DNA of 64,000 nt from Hexactinellida sp. DTS-2022 (lineage: Eukaryota > Porifera > Hexactinellida). Made by a program: the position numbers and the translations under genes. Shown one piece after another: positions 11,235 to 22,365 of this stretch. The DNA is taken from NCBI GenBank assembly GCA_028753945.1, contig JAPNXP010000016.1, forward strand, positions 1,116,001 through 1,180,000. The letters are read 5' to 3'. Below the pieces are notes generated by a model. That model saw nothing but the letters and a program-made list of their open reading frames with translations, was not told the DNA's origin and did not search any database. Numbering within the stretch: the stretch's first letter is position 1; the number at the start of each line of letters is the position of its first letter.

Positions 11235-13400
11235 CTACAATCGAAGTTCATTTTTCTGTGTCATCAATCGGTCTTTTAGTGTGACCAACATCTCGATTGT
11301 TTCTCCACTCAAACTATGTAGTTCTAAAAGGAGAACATATTCGTGTCGCAATGCTGAATAATCTCTCATTCTCAGCCGTCGAAGGTGTTGGAATGAGTTA
11401 AATTTTAGATAATCTATGTAAAATCGGCATCCTAATGCCATTATAAACCCCCCAAATTTGACTATCGATATCGATGTCATCTGCGAAGTATCTTGAGAAA
11501 TCTCTGAATGTATTTCGTTCTTCAATGATGCTAGAATATGAGGAAGAGATAACAACTGTCTTCTTTGGAAATAAACTTTACGTTTTAGTTAGTGGGGATT
11601 CTTGAAGTACATCTGGAGGGAGCGGATTTATTCTCTGATGAATATCAATCACCACTTTCATACAATCCTTCAGTTTTTCACTAAAAGCAAAGTTTCCAAA
11701 GCTTTATTAGCAAAGCGTGGATCCAAACAATTAGCTATGATCATAAAGTTATCCCCTTTGACGTCTGAAAATCGTTCTTTTACGATAGAAGCAAGTTGCT
11801 GAGCTGGAGAGTTTGGATCTTCATCGTTAACGGACAATTGCTGATATACCGAATCTAAGGCAGGAAAGACCATATAACTTGTCCCTAGAGTACGCTGAAA
11901 TTCGATAGTGAATAACCGAATGGGTTTTAATATCTCAACTAAATCTCGCAAGATTAACATTTCCGATTTTTTAAGTGACTTGATTTTCACATCAGGTAAT
12001 AACTGTAGATAACCCTTTTTGTCAGCTTCTAACAGGGATTCAATCATAACGTATATCGAATCCCATCGCGTCTGATTATTTAGGGAAAGTGAAAATCTGT
12101 TTTCTATAAATACTTCAGCACATCGGGATGACTTTTGCAACATTTAATATACGTTTTCGTTTTGGATTTCAACTGTGTTATACTACTGTGATAGTCAGGA
12201 GGACGAGTTAAATATTCCTGCACAGCTAGTTGGATCAAGTGACAAACACAGCGTCCCCATATTGATAGAAGTCCTCGCATTCGTAGACTGGTTAATATTT
12301 CATTGTTTTCGAAATTCTCACTCTCATTTCTGCGGAGATTGTCAAAAATTTCAGTTACTGCTGTTTCCACAAACTTATTTGGTATGTCTGCAATTTCTGT
12401 ATCAATATCAATATAATTGTCAAAAATTCTTCTTCATTTATCTATCCATCTAGATTACCTTCATCCTCAATAGTAAGATCATCATGCGGGTTAACGTAGT
12501 CTACTAAAAAAATCCCAAGTGCTTTTGCCATATTTGCTGCATTATCAGAACCGATTCTTACTATCTTATCCAATATTCCCCAATCGTTCGCCATATCGAT
12601 TATAAATTGTGCGATATTTTTCCCTGTGATACTGTCCTTAATACTTTAATACCTAATAGCTCCGCCTTGAATTTTCCATTTTCGCCTATATAATTAACTA
12701 TCATCCCCAGCATACTCGATAATCTTCTGCTCGACCAACCATCTATGGTTAATGGCTCAAAATCACACTGATCAAGCTTTTACGGAACTCCTGTTGACTC
12801 TCAAACATAATTGGTTTTAGAATCGAATTTTTCAACTTAAGTATATACAGAACATTATATTTGGGATTTAAAGCTCTGCAAAAAGGTCTAAACTCATCAC
12901 TTTCGACCTATCTAAGTGGCACCTCTGAATATACGATAAAGTTACCTAATAAATGATCAAATTTAGAAAGTTTAGCAAATGAGATTTCTCAATTGACTAC
13001 TGATGGTAGCTTGGGCTGTGAACGATCTTGTTCTTTTTTCCATTGCTGATAATGTGTTTGACATTCTTTTGACTTTTCAGTTTGAAAATGACGAATGAGG
13101 TTAAACAACGAATGGATGGGTGCCATTCAGTCCACCCGCATTGTTTACATCTGTGTCGTTTTTCTGAAATGGGATTGAAAAACTCATTATACCATTTGGG
13201 TCTACTTCGATGTCTCAAGGAACTATATTCTGACACTGTTGGTGGGTGGTTGTTTCAGATAACATATCACCATCAGTATAAGCATCATGTTGAACTGTTT
13301 GAAAAATTGTTTTTAAATCTTGTTCCTGGTCAATTATAAGAAGTTCATCATCAAGTATTTCTTCAATTATGTCGTTATCAACCGCATCTGAGTCTGCCAT
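11235..13400 (-). pseudogene. hAT transposase with BED finger, degraded
   Basis: A hAT (Ac/ZBED-type) DNA transposase read on the - strand and broken into several frames. The N-terminal acidic segment lies at 13400-13215. A BED zinc finger follows at 13236-12997, with the pattern W..FF and CKQCG. The central RNase-H-like region includes a PL..VES..F segment near 12900, the CVCHLIQLAVQ segment near 12250, TRWDSIY near 12070, and LDPRF near 11720. The C-terminal dimerisation region is split between two frames at about 11410-11240, showing ENERLFS and then SGETIEML. Stops and shifts at several points show it is inactive. Terminal inverted repeats could not be located. Confidence 0.8.
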
Positions 13401-13749
13401 AGGGCAAATATATCTAAAATCTAGCTAATAATTAACAAATTAAAACTCTAAATAAGTGGTTCTTCACCTATTCTCCGCAAATACCAGGGTTACCGTTGAA
13501 GTTGAATTCTCATTCCCATACCCCAGGATTCTCAGGGGAATTCCCATTAGATTCCTATGCATTCCCTTAGGATTCTCAAAACAGTACTCTAGTATCGAAT
13601 TTCCACTGGATTCCTATTATTATGACATGTATTGCAACGTTCACAGTCGCCTATGACTCAAATATTTTATTTTTAAGTAATAATAATCCCACGGCAACCT
13701 GACAAAGACCCCTAGATAGGTTGCAAATGTACCCCCAATGGGTATCATC

Positions 13750-14104
13750 TAGGGATGCACCGGATCCACTTTTTTGGATCCGGCCGGATCCGGATCCGCT
13801 TGGAAAGAAAATACAGTTATATTAAGTTTGTAGTAATTAATATATGGTAAAGTAAAACTTCGTTAGTATGAAGACATTAAAATTGTCTCAATCTGTCAAT
13901 CAGAGATATTTAATTAATTTATGTCTCCTATTACTTCATGAAAATTATAATAAATTTAATTGGCGTAGAGTATGTCACTATTGAATAGTTTTTGTAAGTA
14001 ATTAGAGGTTACTTGGATTAATAGAATCAATTAAATAGTTGATACACATACATATTCGGATCCGGTGGATCCGGTAACCTCATCTCGGATCCGGTGCACC
14101 TCTA
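13750..14104. mobile_element. hAT-like MITE with TSD GTATCATC
   Basis: Ends TAGGGATGCACCGGATCC and GGATCCGGTGCACCTCTA. Flanking octamer GTATCATC at 13742-13749 and 14105-14112. The same terminal sequence (CCGGTGCATCTCTA) ends the hAT relic at 17053, so the MITE may derive from that lineage. Confidence 0.9.
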
Positions 14105-14213
14105 GTATCATCGTTGTCATTGGGGTTCCTCGAGTGTACTAATTTTGTATTTGCTCCTGTCATTTATAGTAGAACTTCATGTTAATCGCTTGTATTGTAC
14201 TAAATTATAGAAA

Positions 14214-14385
14214 CAGTCGAGTTCGCGTATTAGCAAGTCGAGTTTTGACGAAATTTCCTTGTTAATAAGAGAAGTTGCTATTAGAGGAACTTATTTAATA
14301 TTGAATGCTCGCTTGAGACCTGAAAATAACATGCTAATAGAGCTATATTGCAATTAGAGCAATTACTATTAGGCGAACTCCACTG
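14214..14385. mobile_element. mariner-like MITE
   Basis: Ends CAGTCGAGTTCGCGTATTAG and inverted CTATTAGGCGAACTCCACTG. The flanking dinucleotides are no longer both TA. A relative begins at 39895. Confidence 0.65.
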
Positions 14386-14390
14386 TCAGT

Positions 14391-14541
14391 CAGGGGTGGC
14401 GCTAAGGGGGAGGCAGGGGGGGCGATAGCCCCCCCGTCGGGTAAAGTTTATACGGGGCAGCTGATCGCGTTCCCTCTATTTAGCCCCCCCCCCGTCGGGG
14501 ATCTTAGCCCCCCTGTCGGGGAAATCCTGGCGCCACCCCTG
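14391..14541. mobile_element. hAT-like MITE with perfect TSD CTGTCAGT
   Basis: Ends CAGGGGTGGCGCTAAGG and CTGGCGCCACCCCTG. The octamer CTGTCAGT is at 14383-14390 and 14542-14549, so it landed in the last bases of the mariner-like MITE before it. C-run core like the 6024 family. Confidence 0.9.
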
Positions 14542-14863
14542 CTGTCAGTAGTGATTGCATTTGTAAGGTTTCAACTTGTCCCAAATTTGTGGGGCTATCA
14601 AACCATCTTCCAGTGAAAATGGATCAATTACATTGAAATCTGAAGTCGATTATTAAGCATTATAAACCACACCAATTACTAATTGGTGGTCCACTGCAAG
14701 TAAATAGTTTAGGAAAATTGATGTTTAGATGGCAAGATTGGTACCGATAGTCTATAAAAAATAATTCTTTAGCGCAGCTACTTTTCGAGAAATAAGTGGT
14801 GGCACAACTGTAATAACATTGATATTTAGAATAAACGAAAGATAAAGTATTTTACTTTAAATA

Positions 14864-15045
14864 CAGTCAACTCCGCTTAATAGAGCCACCGGTTAATCGG
14901 TTTCTCTTAATCGGGTCAAAATTTCACAGGATTTATTTGACAGAATTACAGTTTGGCTTACAATATTTTCGGTTAATCGGTTTCTCCGCTTTATCGGGTC
15001 AAAACAACCTGGTCCCGAGGTGGCTCTATTAAGCGGAGTTGACTG
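14864..15045. mobile_element. mariner-like MITE with near-perfect TIRs, TA target
   Basis: TA-flanked. The terminal 27 bp or so (CAGTCAACTCCGCTTAATAG and on) are mirrored at the right end. Internal 'ggttaatcggtttctc' is duplicated. Confidence 0.9.
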
Positions 15046-15067
15046 TAATTCCAATTTCAGTTATCAG

Positions 15068-15260
15068 ATAAAGTTATCAAATTTTTCAAATTAAATCAAA
15101 TTAATCAAATCAAATCAAATCAATCTAATCAATTCAAATCAATTGTTCTCTACATTTGATCAGATCATTTCCGATCATTTCCCGATCATTTTTATAAGTG
15201 GCAGATCAATCAAATCGATATTTTTCTATTAGCGAATTCGTTCAATCCAATCAAAAAGTG
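15068..15260. repeat. (ATCAA)n low-complexity array
   Basis: Irregular AATCAAATC pentamer array grading into GATCATTTC repeats. Confidence 0.8.
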
Positions 15261-15797
15261 ATATAATTCTCAATTCATTTTGATTTGACCTTCTCTTGAA
15301 ATTTGAGAATATTTCAGACATTTGAAGAATTAACTAATAGTTTAGTAGCGATGTAGTTTCCATTGGAGAAGCAATACTTTAAATTAGATTATTTTGCATT
15401 ATTTGACCAAAAAGGAAAAATCCCAGGGAGTTCAGACCATGAATATATTTCGACTACAATTTTCTTTCGATTCGTGTATCAAGCTAATATATATATACAG
15501 AGACGTTTTATTGGTATATTGGGCCCCGGGCGGACATCAACCACGAGCCTTTAGGAGTTTCTTTGGGGACACCCCTGAATGTAAGCCTACAGGGTCCTTA
15601 CAATTGTTTCTACAATCTTCACTATCTTTGCTATCCAACGATTTCGTATGTCTTCTGATATATCGTCCCACAACCCAATGTTATTCACAAGTTGTATTTC
15701 TATCTGAGTTAAAGCGTGTTGCTCTTCTACAACCTCTGGAACTTGTTACTCTGACTCGATAAAACTGGAGTCCCATACTGCAAGTAATTCGTTTGAA

Positions 15798-16001
15798 TTA
15801 GTTACAAATGAATCGCCAAGTGGTACTAAGGAAGTTGTTGAAGTAGAAAGCTCTTAGTCTTCGGCTGGAAATTCTTGGGATTGTGATTATAAGTGAAAGA
15901 ATGAGTCTAGTAGGAAGTTTAGACGTTTCTTGTTTCAGTTGCTCTTCGCGAAGGTGACGTTCTTTTCTTTTAGTTGCCCCCGACTTGTGAATGGGATTCA
16001 T
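15798..16001 (-). pseudogene. Possible N-terminus of a ZMYM1-like hAT protein
   Basis: The - strand frame starts with a basic segment, KSGATKRKER followed by acidic/Lys-rich residues. This is typical of the N-terminus of ZMYM1-like hAT-derived proteins. It then degenerates and nothing downstream supports a complete gene. The assignment rests on this short segment. Confidence 0.35.
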
Positions 16002-16320
16002 TACTGAGAAGTGGAGAATATATTTAGACTCGAAAAATTCAATGTAAACGTAGATCAGGACTAGGCTTGTTTCTTTTAAGGTGTGCTGTTTATTAATTGT
16101 ATCATTGTTATTGGTTCACTGTTCAAAATTAATTTACCTTATCATTGTTATTGCTTCACTATTCAAACAATGTAATGCAACACATTTCTCAATACAAATA
16201 TTACAGCTTTGTTTTGTATAGGTGCCCCCTTTTGGCTCGGGCCCGAGCGACTGCCCCCCCCCCCCCTTAGTCCACAACTGTAGGTATATATATAGAAGAA
16301 TAGTTATACTTATGACACAT

Positions 16321-17053
16321 TTTTCGATTCAAGGTTCAAGAAGTCATTTTTCAAGCAACAGCTATTGAATATTATACAGAAAGAACTCTTCATAGAAATT
16401 TTGGAATCAAATGATGAAAATCCTTTTGATTTATCTTCGGAGGGCAATCAAGAGAGCTAAGGTTCGCCGAAGAATAAACGCCTACGGCAAGATATTCATG
16501 ACTCAACACGTACATGTTTTGACGAAATTGTTATTGACAAGGTACAGATTAATTTATGCTTGGCGAAGAATAAAGTTAGTATGAAAACCTTAAACATTTA
16601 TAGGAGAGATCTTTATAGATATTTAACCAATCTCCTATTCCCAAGATCTTCTAACTCACTACTATGGTGGAAATAAAATGGTCTGTCATATCCAAACTTA
16701 GTTAAGGTTGCGATTAAATATTTACGCGCTCCACTTAGCCAGTTTATGCTAATGGTTATTACTAGTGCTGGAATCGTATTTGAAGAAAGGCGTAAGAAAT
16801 TGTAACCGAAAAAGGAGAACATCTCTTTATTCAGAAAAATATGAACTATTAGATTTTCATTATTAGTGTCTCGATAGGTTTATTATAGCAAGTTTATCTA
16901 GAAATTTTAAGTTAGTTATTGTAGTTTTCATCAATTCATGATTTTGATATTGACCGACCGTGTTCCTATTAATTTCCGGCCGGACCGGATTTTCGGTAAA
17001 TCAACGAAATTGTCCGGATACCGGATATGAACCGGATATCCGGTGCATCTCTA
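16321..17053 (+). pseudogene. hAT transposase C-terminal remnant with right TIR
   Basis: On the + strand a DSRFKKSFF segment at 16321 matches the (L)DPRFK region of hAT transposases. The dimerisation region follows at 16620-16855, with WWK, YPNLVKVAIKYL and SAGIVFEERR in one frame broken by two stops. About 200 bp downstream the sequence ends CCGGTGCATCTCTA (to 17053), a hAT terminus shared with the MITE at 13750. The N-terminal half is missing. It is inactive. Confidence 0.7.
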
Positions 17054-17950
17054 GATGTAACATTTGGGTCAAAGGATGTCAATTAGTGACCCGTTATATC
17101 TAAAATCAGAACTTTCTGTAGATATAAGATTGACCATATCTTACCATAAATGATCGGGGACTAAATATATAAAAATTCTCATCGAAAACTCTATAAAATA
17201 GTGGTACCAAATTCGGAAACCATAAGAGATGTACTAATTATAGACAAATATCTCGTAACTAGAAGAAAAATTGATCTCTAGAAAGCTCTGAAAGCTTATT
17301 TTTTGTTGTATTAAGTTTAGCTCTTGAAACTTGATATTATTGAGAAGTCTAGGAAAAAAATTATAAATATCTTGACTTATAGATGGAATTTGATATAAAT
17401 TACATTTATATGGTCCTTTTGTATCCTAGCAACACATACGTATATTTAAGAAATGGATCAAATGCATAGACCTCATAATTTATGCTATTACCGCTGATTA
17501 GCCCACTTTGCTATCCACTAAAGCCAAGTATTTCATGTTCCACCTTGAACAATACCACGTACTTAGATATGATTATAGTAATTATAGCTTATCTAAGTAT
17601 TTGTATAGTAAATAAAACACCATGTGCTACTATTTATTTTAAATCGCTTGACCTTAGACATCGTTTGGATGCCGTTATGCATTATCTCTCCTTCCACTAT
17701 CCTTATTCGTTTTTAACTACTGTAGTTCTACCACTTCACGCTTCTATTTTTCCATTTCTTTTAATCGTCTTTAGACATCCTTCATAAATCAGTGGTTTCA
17801 GGGAATTTAAATTGAGGAATTATTATTTATATATAATGCCTTAGACACTGTTCTGATTTACCAAAATTGTCCATATTAGTATTTATAGACCGTTTTGTCC
17901 AAAATTTGGACATAAAAGTGGAAATCGCCAGTCCCGAAACTAATTTGATT
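17054..17950. other. Gene-free AT-rich DNA
   Basis: The open frame 17482-17787 is hydrophobic and low-complexity with no recognisable family. I do not call it a gene. Confidence 0.5.
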
Positions 17951-17953
17951 ATA

Positions 17954-18070
17954 CACTAACCGGCCAAAAGTATTTGGACAACAATAATTTATATTCTTGA
18001 ATTCAAGCTTCTAGGAGCATAATAACATTGTAGAAGCTTCAACATGGCTGTTTACCTTAAACTAAATGTA
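17954..18070. mobile_element. Left end of a Tc1/mariner-like element
   Basis: Starts after TA with CACTAACCGGCCAAAAGTAT. The following 110 bp match the left end of the element at 40922 (shared CAAGCTTCTAG, AACATGG, GTGTTTAC/CTGTTTAC). No right end nearby, so it is a truncated copy. Confidence 0.6.
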
Positions 18071-18115
18071 AAGTATACATATAATAAAATACAAAAAACT
18101 TTGAATTTACATTCT

Positions 18116-18237
18116 TACTGTGCCGACTATACTATAGTATAGTGGCCCAGTATTGGAATCACTGCCTTTATTATTTTTACTGTGCCGACTATACTTTAGT
18201 ATAGTGGCCCAGTTCTAATCTCAGTGCCTTGGTTAGT
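18116..18237. repeat. Palindrome A, two tandem 61-bp units
   Basis: Each unit carries CTGTGCCGACTATACT.TAGTATAGTGGCCCAG, with a self-complementary ACTATACTATAGTATAGT core, then ATCTCAGTGCCTT. Also at 28306, 48323 and, inverted and again doubled, 37415-37525. Confidence 0.85.
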
Positions 18238-18649
18238 TATTATTATTATTTCTGTACTAAGCAATCTATACACTCATTAACTTAGTCTTCGCACTATTCA
18301 CTTTCACTTTTCTGATAAAAGCTAGAGGTTGTCTTGTGTATGAATTCAGGAAATTTTTTCAAAAGAGTGGCCACACACACACACACACTATGTGTGATAT
18401 CAAAATTCTCCGGCTGGCTGCGATAAAGATCATCTTCATGGGTTTCGAAGCTGCTGTAAAATTCCATAAACGAATCTCTATCTTTATGGCCATAATCTTT
18501 CCTATTATACAACTTGAGAATATTTGACTGTTTAAGTTCCCTCTCATTTTCCAGGACTTGACGAAACAATACATTGTAGTTTTACATCTGTTTGTATACT
18601 CCAAAAATAGTGTTCAATAAAATCATTTTGTATAAATCATGACAATACT

Positions 18650-19265
18650 TAGGTAATTCCACATTCGCCGGCCATGAAAATAATAGAACCGAGTTGGGTT
18701 ATGATGCGGCATGTTCGAAACATCACCTAGATAAGACTACTGTTCGGAGGGAGAATTTATCTAAGAAATTTTTCACCTTCATCAATTCCGCATCACATAG
18801 ATTACACCATCTGCTACCGCAACCGAAATCGAAACGATACTCCTTCCGGAATTCACCTAAATTACCTGTCCCGAAAACCAACACCAACCGGTTTAAGAAC
18901 TCTCTAATACCCTATGGATTATTTCATTACCAATAATTATAGCTAACACCCTCTAGAGTTCCTTTTTTAGATATCACCGAGAGAGGATTCTTATTGTTAT
19001 TTTTCCTATTTTCCTTTCCTGTCCTCTTCGTCGGGGCTTCTGTCTAACAGGTGCTATCTGGTTAAAAAACTACCTGGTCAGATAGCTAGTTGACTCTTTT
19101 CAAGATCAGCGACAACCCTCCAGGGGACCAGAAGCATGGCTAACATATCAGCCGCTATTTACTATTATCTCATATTTCTCCTTTTTTTTCTTAATACTAT
19201 TTCTGTACGGGCAATTTAGCCTAAGGGCTACAAATATACTCTTTTTTCCTTTTTCCTTTTTCCTA
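18650..19265 (+). pseudogene. Non-LTR retrotransposon (LINE) 3' end
   Basis: The frame 18694-18936 ends in RFKNSLIPYGLFHYQ and is preceded by HRLHHLLPQP. This is the C-terminal pattern of many reverse transcriptase ORFs of jockey/CR1/L2-like LINEs. It is followed by about 320 bp of 3' UTR that ends in a T-rich TTTTTTCC repeat, as expected for a LINE tail. The region 5' of 18650 does not continue as reverse transcriptase, so the copy is 5'-truncated, the normal outcome of target-primed reverse transcription. Confidence 0.7.
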
Positions 19266-19824
19266 TATTCTAAAAGTTTAGGCAGTGCAATACTTGAATG
19301 GTGAAAACTCGTGAAGGTTTGAACTGTATATTTCCCTCGTGAACTGGCAAGCTTCCCCAGACTCTAACCAACGAGTAGACATTCAATTAAATGTGGCACC
19401 ATTATGTATAAGTGGCAAAGAATCTCGGTCCTTGAGACGAACTCCCTTCCAAGAGTGTTGATTAATCAATCAATGTCCATATCGATCGGTTTTCAAACAT
19501 ACAGCTGATTGAGAGATTCACAAGGGTTCCACGATTATAACACTTTAACTTGAAGAAACTTGTCAATAGTAATAATCTTTTGGACTGAAATCACTACTGT
19601 ATTTGATGTCATATTGACAATATAAATGTGGCATCAAGGTGCCAAAAATCCATCCTTGGGGATCTTAATGTTAGATGATTTAGTGATTATGTCATCTAGT
19701 TTAGAGACACTGAATTTTCTCTGTTCTTCTTCGTACAAGTCAACACTGTTTCATTGCCTATAATATCAATAACATACAACATGTAAAAATACAAAACATT
19801 TATATTTAGCACAACTTGACATAC

Positions 19825-20064
19825 TTGGATCCGTAAATCATGCTCCTTTTTGTCTCTATCAAGCCGCTGATACTTGATAGTGTGATCATTAAGAAGATCA
19901 GGGCCACCAGGAAGGTTTTTAGGTACTGCGCCTTTCTTCAATGTAGCTTTTATTGGTCGTATCTTCTTCGTTTGGCCATCATGTCAAGATAAGTTTGTGT
20001 GTCAATGATATCATCAGGATCAAAGTGTTTAGCACAAACGAAAATGTTTTCAGTGTTGTAAGAT
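19825..20064 (-). pseudogene. THAP zinc-finger second exon, frameshifted
   Basis: The - strand segment is bounded by an acceptor-like TGCTAG and a donor GTATGT. It encodes VCAKHF (the C-x2-H of a C2CH THAP finger) and, after a one-step frame change near 19960, the AVP-box segment KKGAVPKN. THAP fingers bind DNA in P-element transposases and host transcription regulators. The frame change, and the mismatch of phase with the upstream segment at 20234-20338, argue for a decayed gene. Whether it came from a host gene or a P-like transposon cannot be decided. Confidence 0.55.
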
Positions 20065-20233
20065 CTAGCATATAATTACATAATTAAGTATGATTAATTA
20101 AAGAGCATCATTATATGTAGACGATTTACAGATAAGTTATTTCTTAATTAAAGTATGTAAGTGATGTTAAGCTTAAAAGGAAAACTGATAAAGTAATTAA
20201 TTAATCTTGTCCAACTAGTAAAGATATACTCAC

Positions 20234-20338
20234 CATCTCTATGCAGAAAAGTTTTCATTTATCATTTATGTCTTGCGGCCAAGAAGGAATGTGAAATATT
20301 GCAACACCACTATGATCACTATAGTATCCATAGCACAT
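20234..20338 (-). pseudogene. THAP zinc-finger first exon, with nonsense codon
   Basis: Read on the - strand, a polypyrimidine tract and CAG precede ATG at 20338. The segment begins MCYGYYS, continues IFHIPSWP, and ends at a strong GTGAGT donor. An in-frame TGA interrupts it where THAP domains carry their conserved Trp. The second Cys of the finger is absent. I infer it pairs with the segment at 19825-20064. Confidence 0.45.
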
Positions 20339-20428
20339 CTGAGAACAGAACAGTTGGGCATGAGTCCAGGATATAAATAAAGTTAATAAACAAGGAGCTA
20401 GCATTATAAAGGCAAAGTATGATTGAAT

Positions 20429-20915
20429 GGGGATGCTGCATTTGTCCGAATTTTGTAGTATTCATTTGTCCGAATTTTGAAGTATGCATCTGTCCGACTG
20501 ACGTATGCATTTGTCCGACTGGAGTATGCATTTGTCCGAATTTACATTGATGTAAGCATTTGTCATTCATAGGGCACGCTTTCCCCCGACACCATATATA
20601 CGCACTTAGAAATGCGTGCGTTTTAACAATAAACCATAAAATCACACTTGGAAATGCGAGTGTTTTATCAATGATCCATAAAAACTCACTGACAAATGCT
20701 TACTTTGTCGGACAAATGCATACTCCAAAATTTCGGACAAATGCATACTCCAGTCGGACAAATGATTACAAGGAAAATTCGGACAAATGCATACTCAAAA
20801 GTTTCGGACAAATGCATACTCCAGTCGGACAAATTCATACAAGAAATTCGGACAAATGCATACTCCAAAGTTCGGACAAATGCATACTAGAAATTCGGAT
20901 AAAAGCATGCGCCCC
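20429..20915. mobile_element. Fold-back element: tandem-repeat arms, 8-bp TSD GATTGAAT
   Basis: The left arm (20429-20565) has about six units of TGCATTTGTCCGA. The right arm (20708-20915) has nine units of TCGGACAAATGCATACTC with 21-25-bp spacing, in inverse orientation. The ~140-bp centre holds two diverged copies of a ~43-bp unit. The outer ends GGGGATGCTGC and GCATGCGCCCC are inverted. The octamer GATTGAAT is at 20421-20428 and 20916-20923. No protein is encoded; open frames here are repeat artefacts. TSD length allows hAT, P or Merlin; the terminal GGGG is unusual for hAT. Confidence 0.9.
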
Positions 20916-21119
20916 GATTGAATTAAAGAAAATTTGTAATTAGAATAACTTTTATTTACAGACGAATCTTGTTATTAACTATTTTTCTAAACCAGATAAT
21001 CATTGTAGTTTTAATCAAAATATATATATTTACATTATGGGTTTATAAGAAAATCCCCTTCATCTTATCCTTGGTCCTGGAGCATTTGGCTCAGTGAAAT
21101 GGCCTTATGTTTAGTAGGC

Positions 21120-21236
21120 TATGCCAATTTGTATTACGTTTATGGGAGCATCTCTCGATTATCGCGCGCCTAGAATATTTTTCTTCCAAAATAACGCGCC
21201 TGAGGCGCTTTTCGCACGCCTAGATGAAACCCTGCT
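21120..21236. mobile_element. Partial MITE of the GCGCCTAGA family
   Basis: Contains 'gggagcatctctcgatt', 'cgcgcctaga' and the right end GATGAAACCCTG. The left terminus is missing. Confidence 0.65.
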
Positions 21237-21369
21237 TGAGTGTATAGTGAAAATGCTCGAATCCATTTCTATCCTGGGGAATATCCTCCACTAGGCTTGT
21301 AAAAAGTTCCCTATTGTTAACTCAGGTCATGTCTGGGCTTTAAAAAAATGTTTGGTCAGGTTAGTTCTG

Positions 21370-21960
21370 GGTCCTTATTCACTAAACTTCTTAAACTTAG
21401 TTTGAGCTTAAACTAAGCATAAACTAAGTTTGTGCTTAGTTTAAACTAAGTTTAACCCACAAACTAAGTCGGTATTGACGAAGCAAAACTAAGTTCAAAC
21501 TAAGTCTAAACTTAGTTTGAACTTAGTTTGTGCTTAGTTTTGAGATAAAACTTAGTTCTTGCTTAGTTTTCTGTTGAAAAGTAAACAAAAAGTTGAGTCT
21601 ACTTCTTACCAGACTTAACTGAATATTTCACGATTATATACTTGTATTTTACAATTATTTAATTTATTTACTAATTATTTATCGTAACTTATCGTGGTTG
21701 TATCACTAATAGTGGTTGTATCACTCTGAGTTTAGTTTTGAGAAGTTAAGAAAACTTCGCAAAAAGTAGTAATTACTTAGTTTAGACTAAGTTTAAGTTT
21801 AAGCAAAACTAAGTCAATACTTAGTTTAGACTAAGTTTAAGTTTAAGCAAAAACTAAGTTTTTGGATAAGTTTTGAGAAGTTAAATAAACTTAGCATAAA
21901 CTAAGTCGAGACTTGGTTTAAACTAAGTTTAAGTTTAAGAAATGTTAGTGAATAAGGCCC
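21370..21960. mobile_element. Harbinger-type MITE abutting the autonomous copy
   Basis: Ends GGTCCTTATTCACTAAACTT and GTGAATAAGGCCC match the TIRs of the adjacent element. CTG precedes it (21367-21369) and one CTG (21961-21963) separates it from the next element. The interior is a dense array of AAACTTAGTTT/AAACTAAGT motifs in both orientations. Confidence 0.9.
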
Positions 21961-22365
21961 CTGGGGCCTTATTCACTAAACTTACTTAACTTAAACTTAA
22001 CTTAAACTTAACTTAGACTTAACTCTAAACTAAGTGAAAACTTAGTTTTTGCTAAGTTTTCATCCATTTGCTTAAGCTTAAAAAATATTTAGTTTTAACT
22101 TAGCTTTCCTACAAAACTAACTTAAAACTAAGTTTTAGCTAAGTTTAACTAAGTTCCTAAAAACTTAGCAATAACTAAGTTTTACTTAGATTGATCTAAG
22201 TAATTCATTCTAAAACTAAGTTTCACGAGCAAAACAATTGCATAGTTTGTTGAATAATGCACATAATCATTCATTTCTTTCTTAATAAGTAGGTAATTTT
22301 TAAAAATATGAACTTATAATCAGCCGCAGCAGTTTCTACATAGTATTGATATTCAAATATCCTAA

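Noticed and set aside
18294..18604. Possible coding segment on the - strand
   Set aside because: Acidic, plausible composition, but it runs into a (CA)n tract, has no clear splice sites and matches no family I know.
20429..20915. CRISPR-like array of short repeats
   Set aside because: Spacing is irregular (21-25 bp), 'spacers' are only 3-8 bp, the orientation reverses at a centre, and the whole is bounded by a TSD in eukaryotic DNA.
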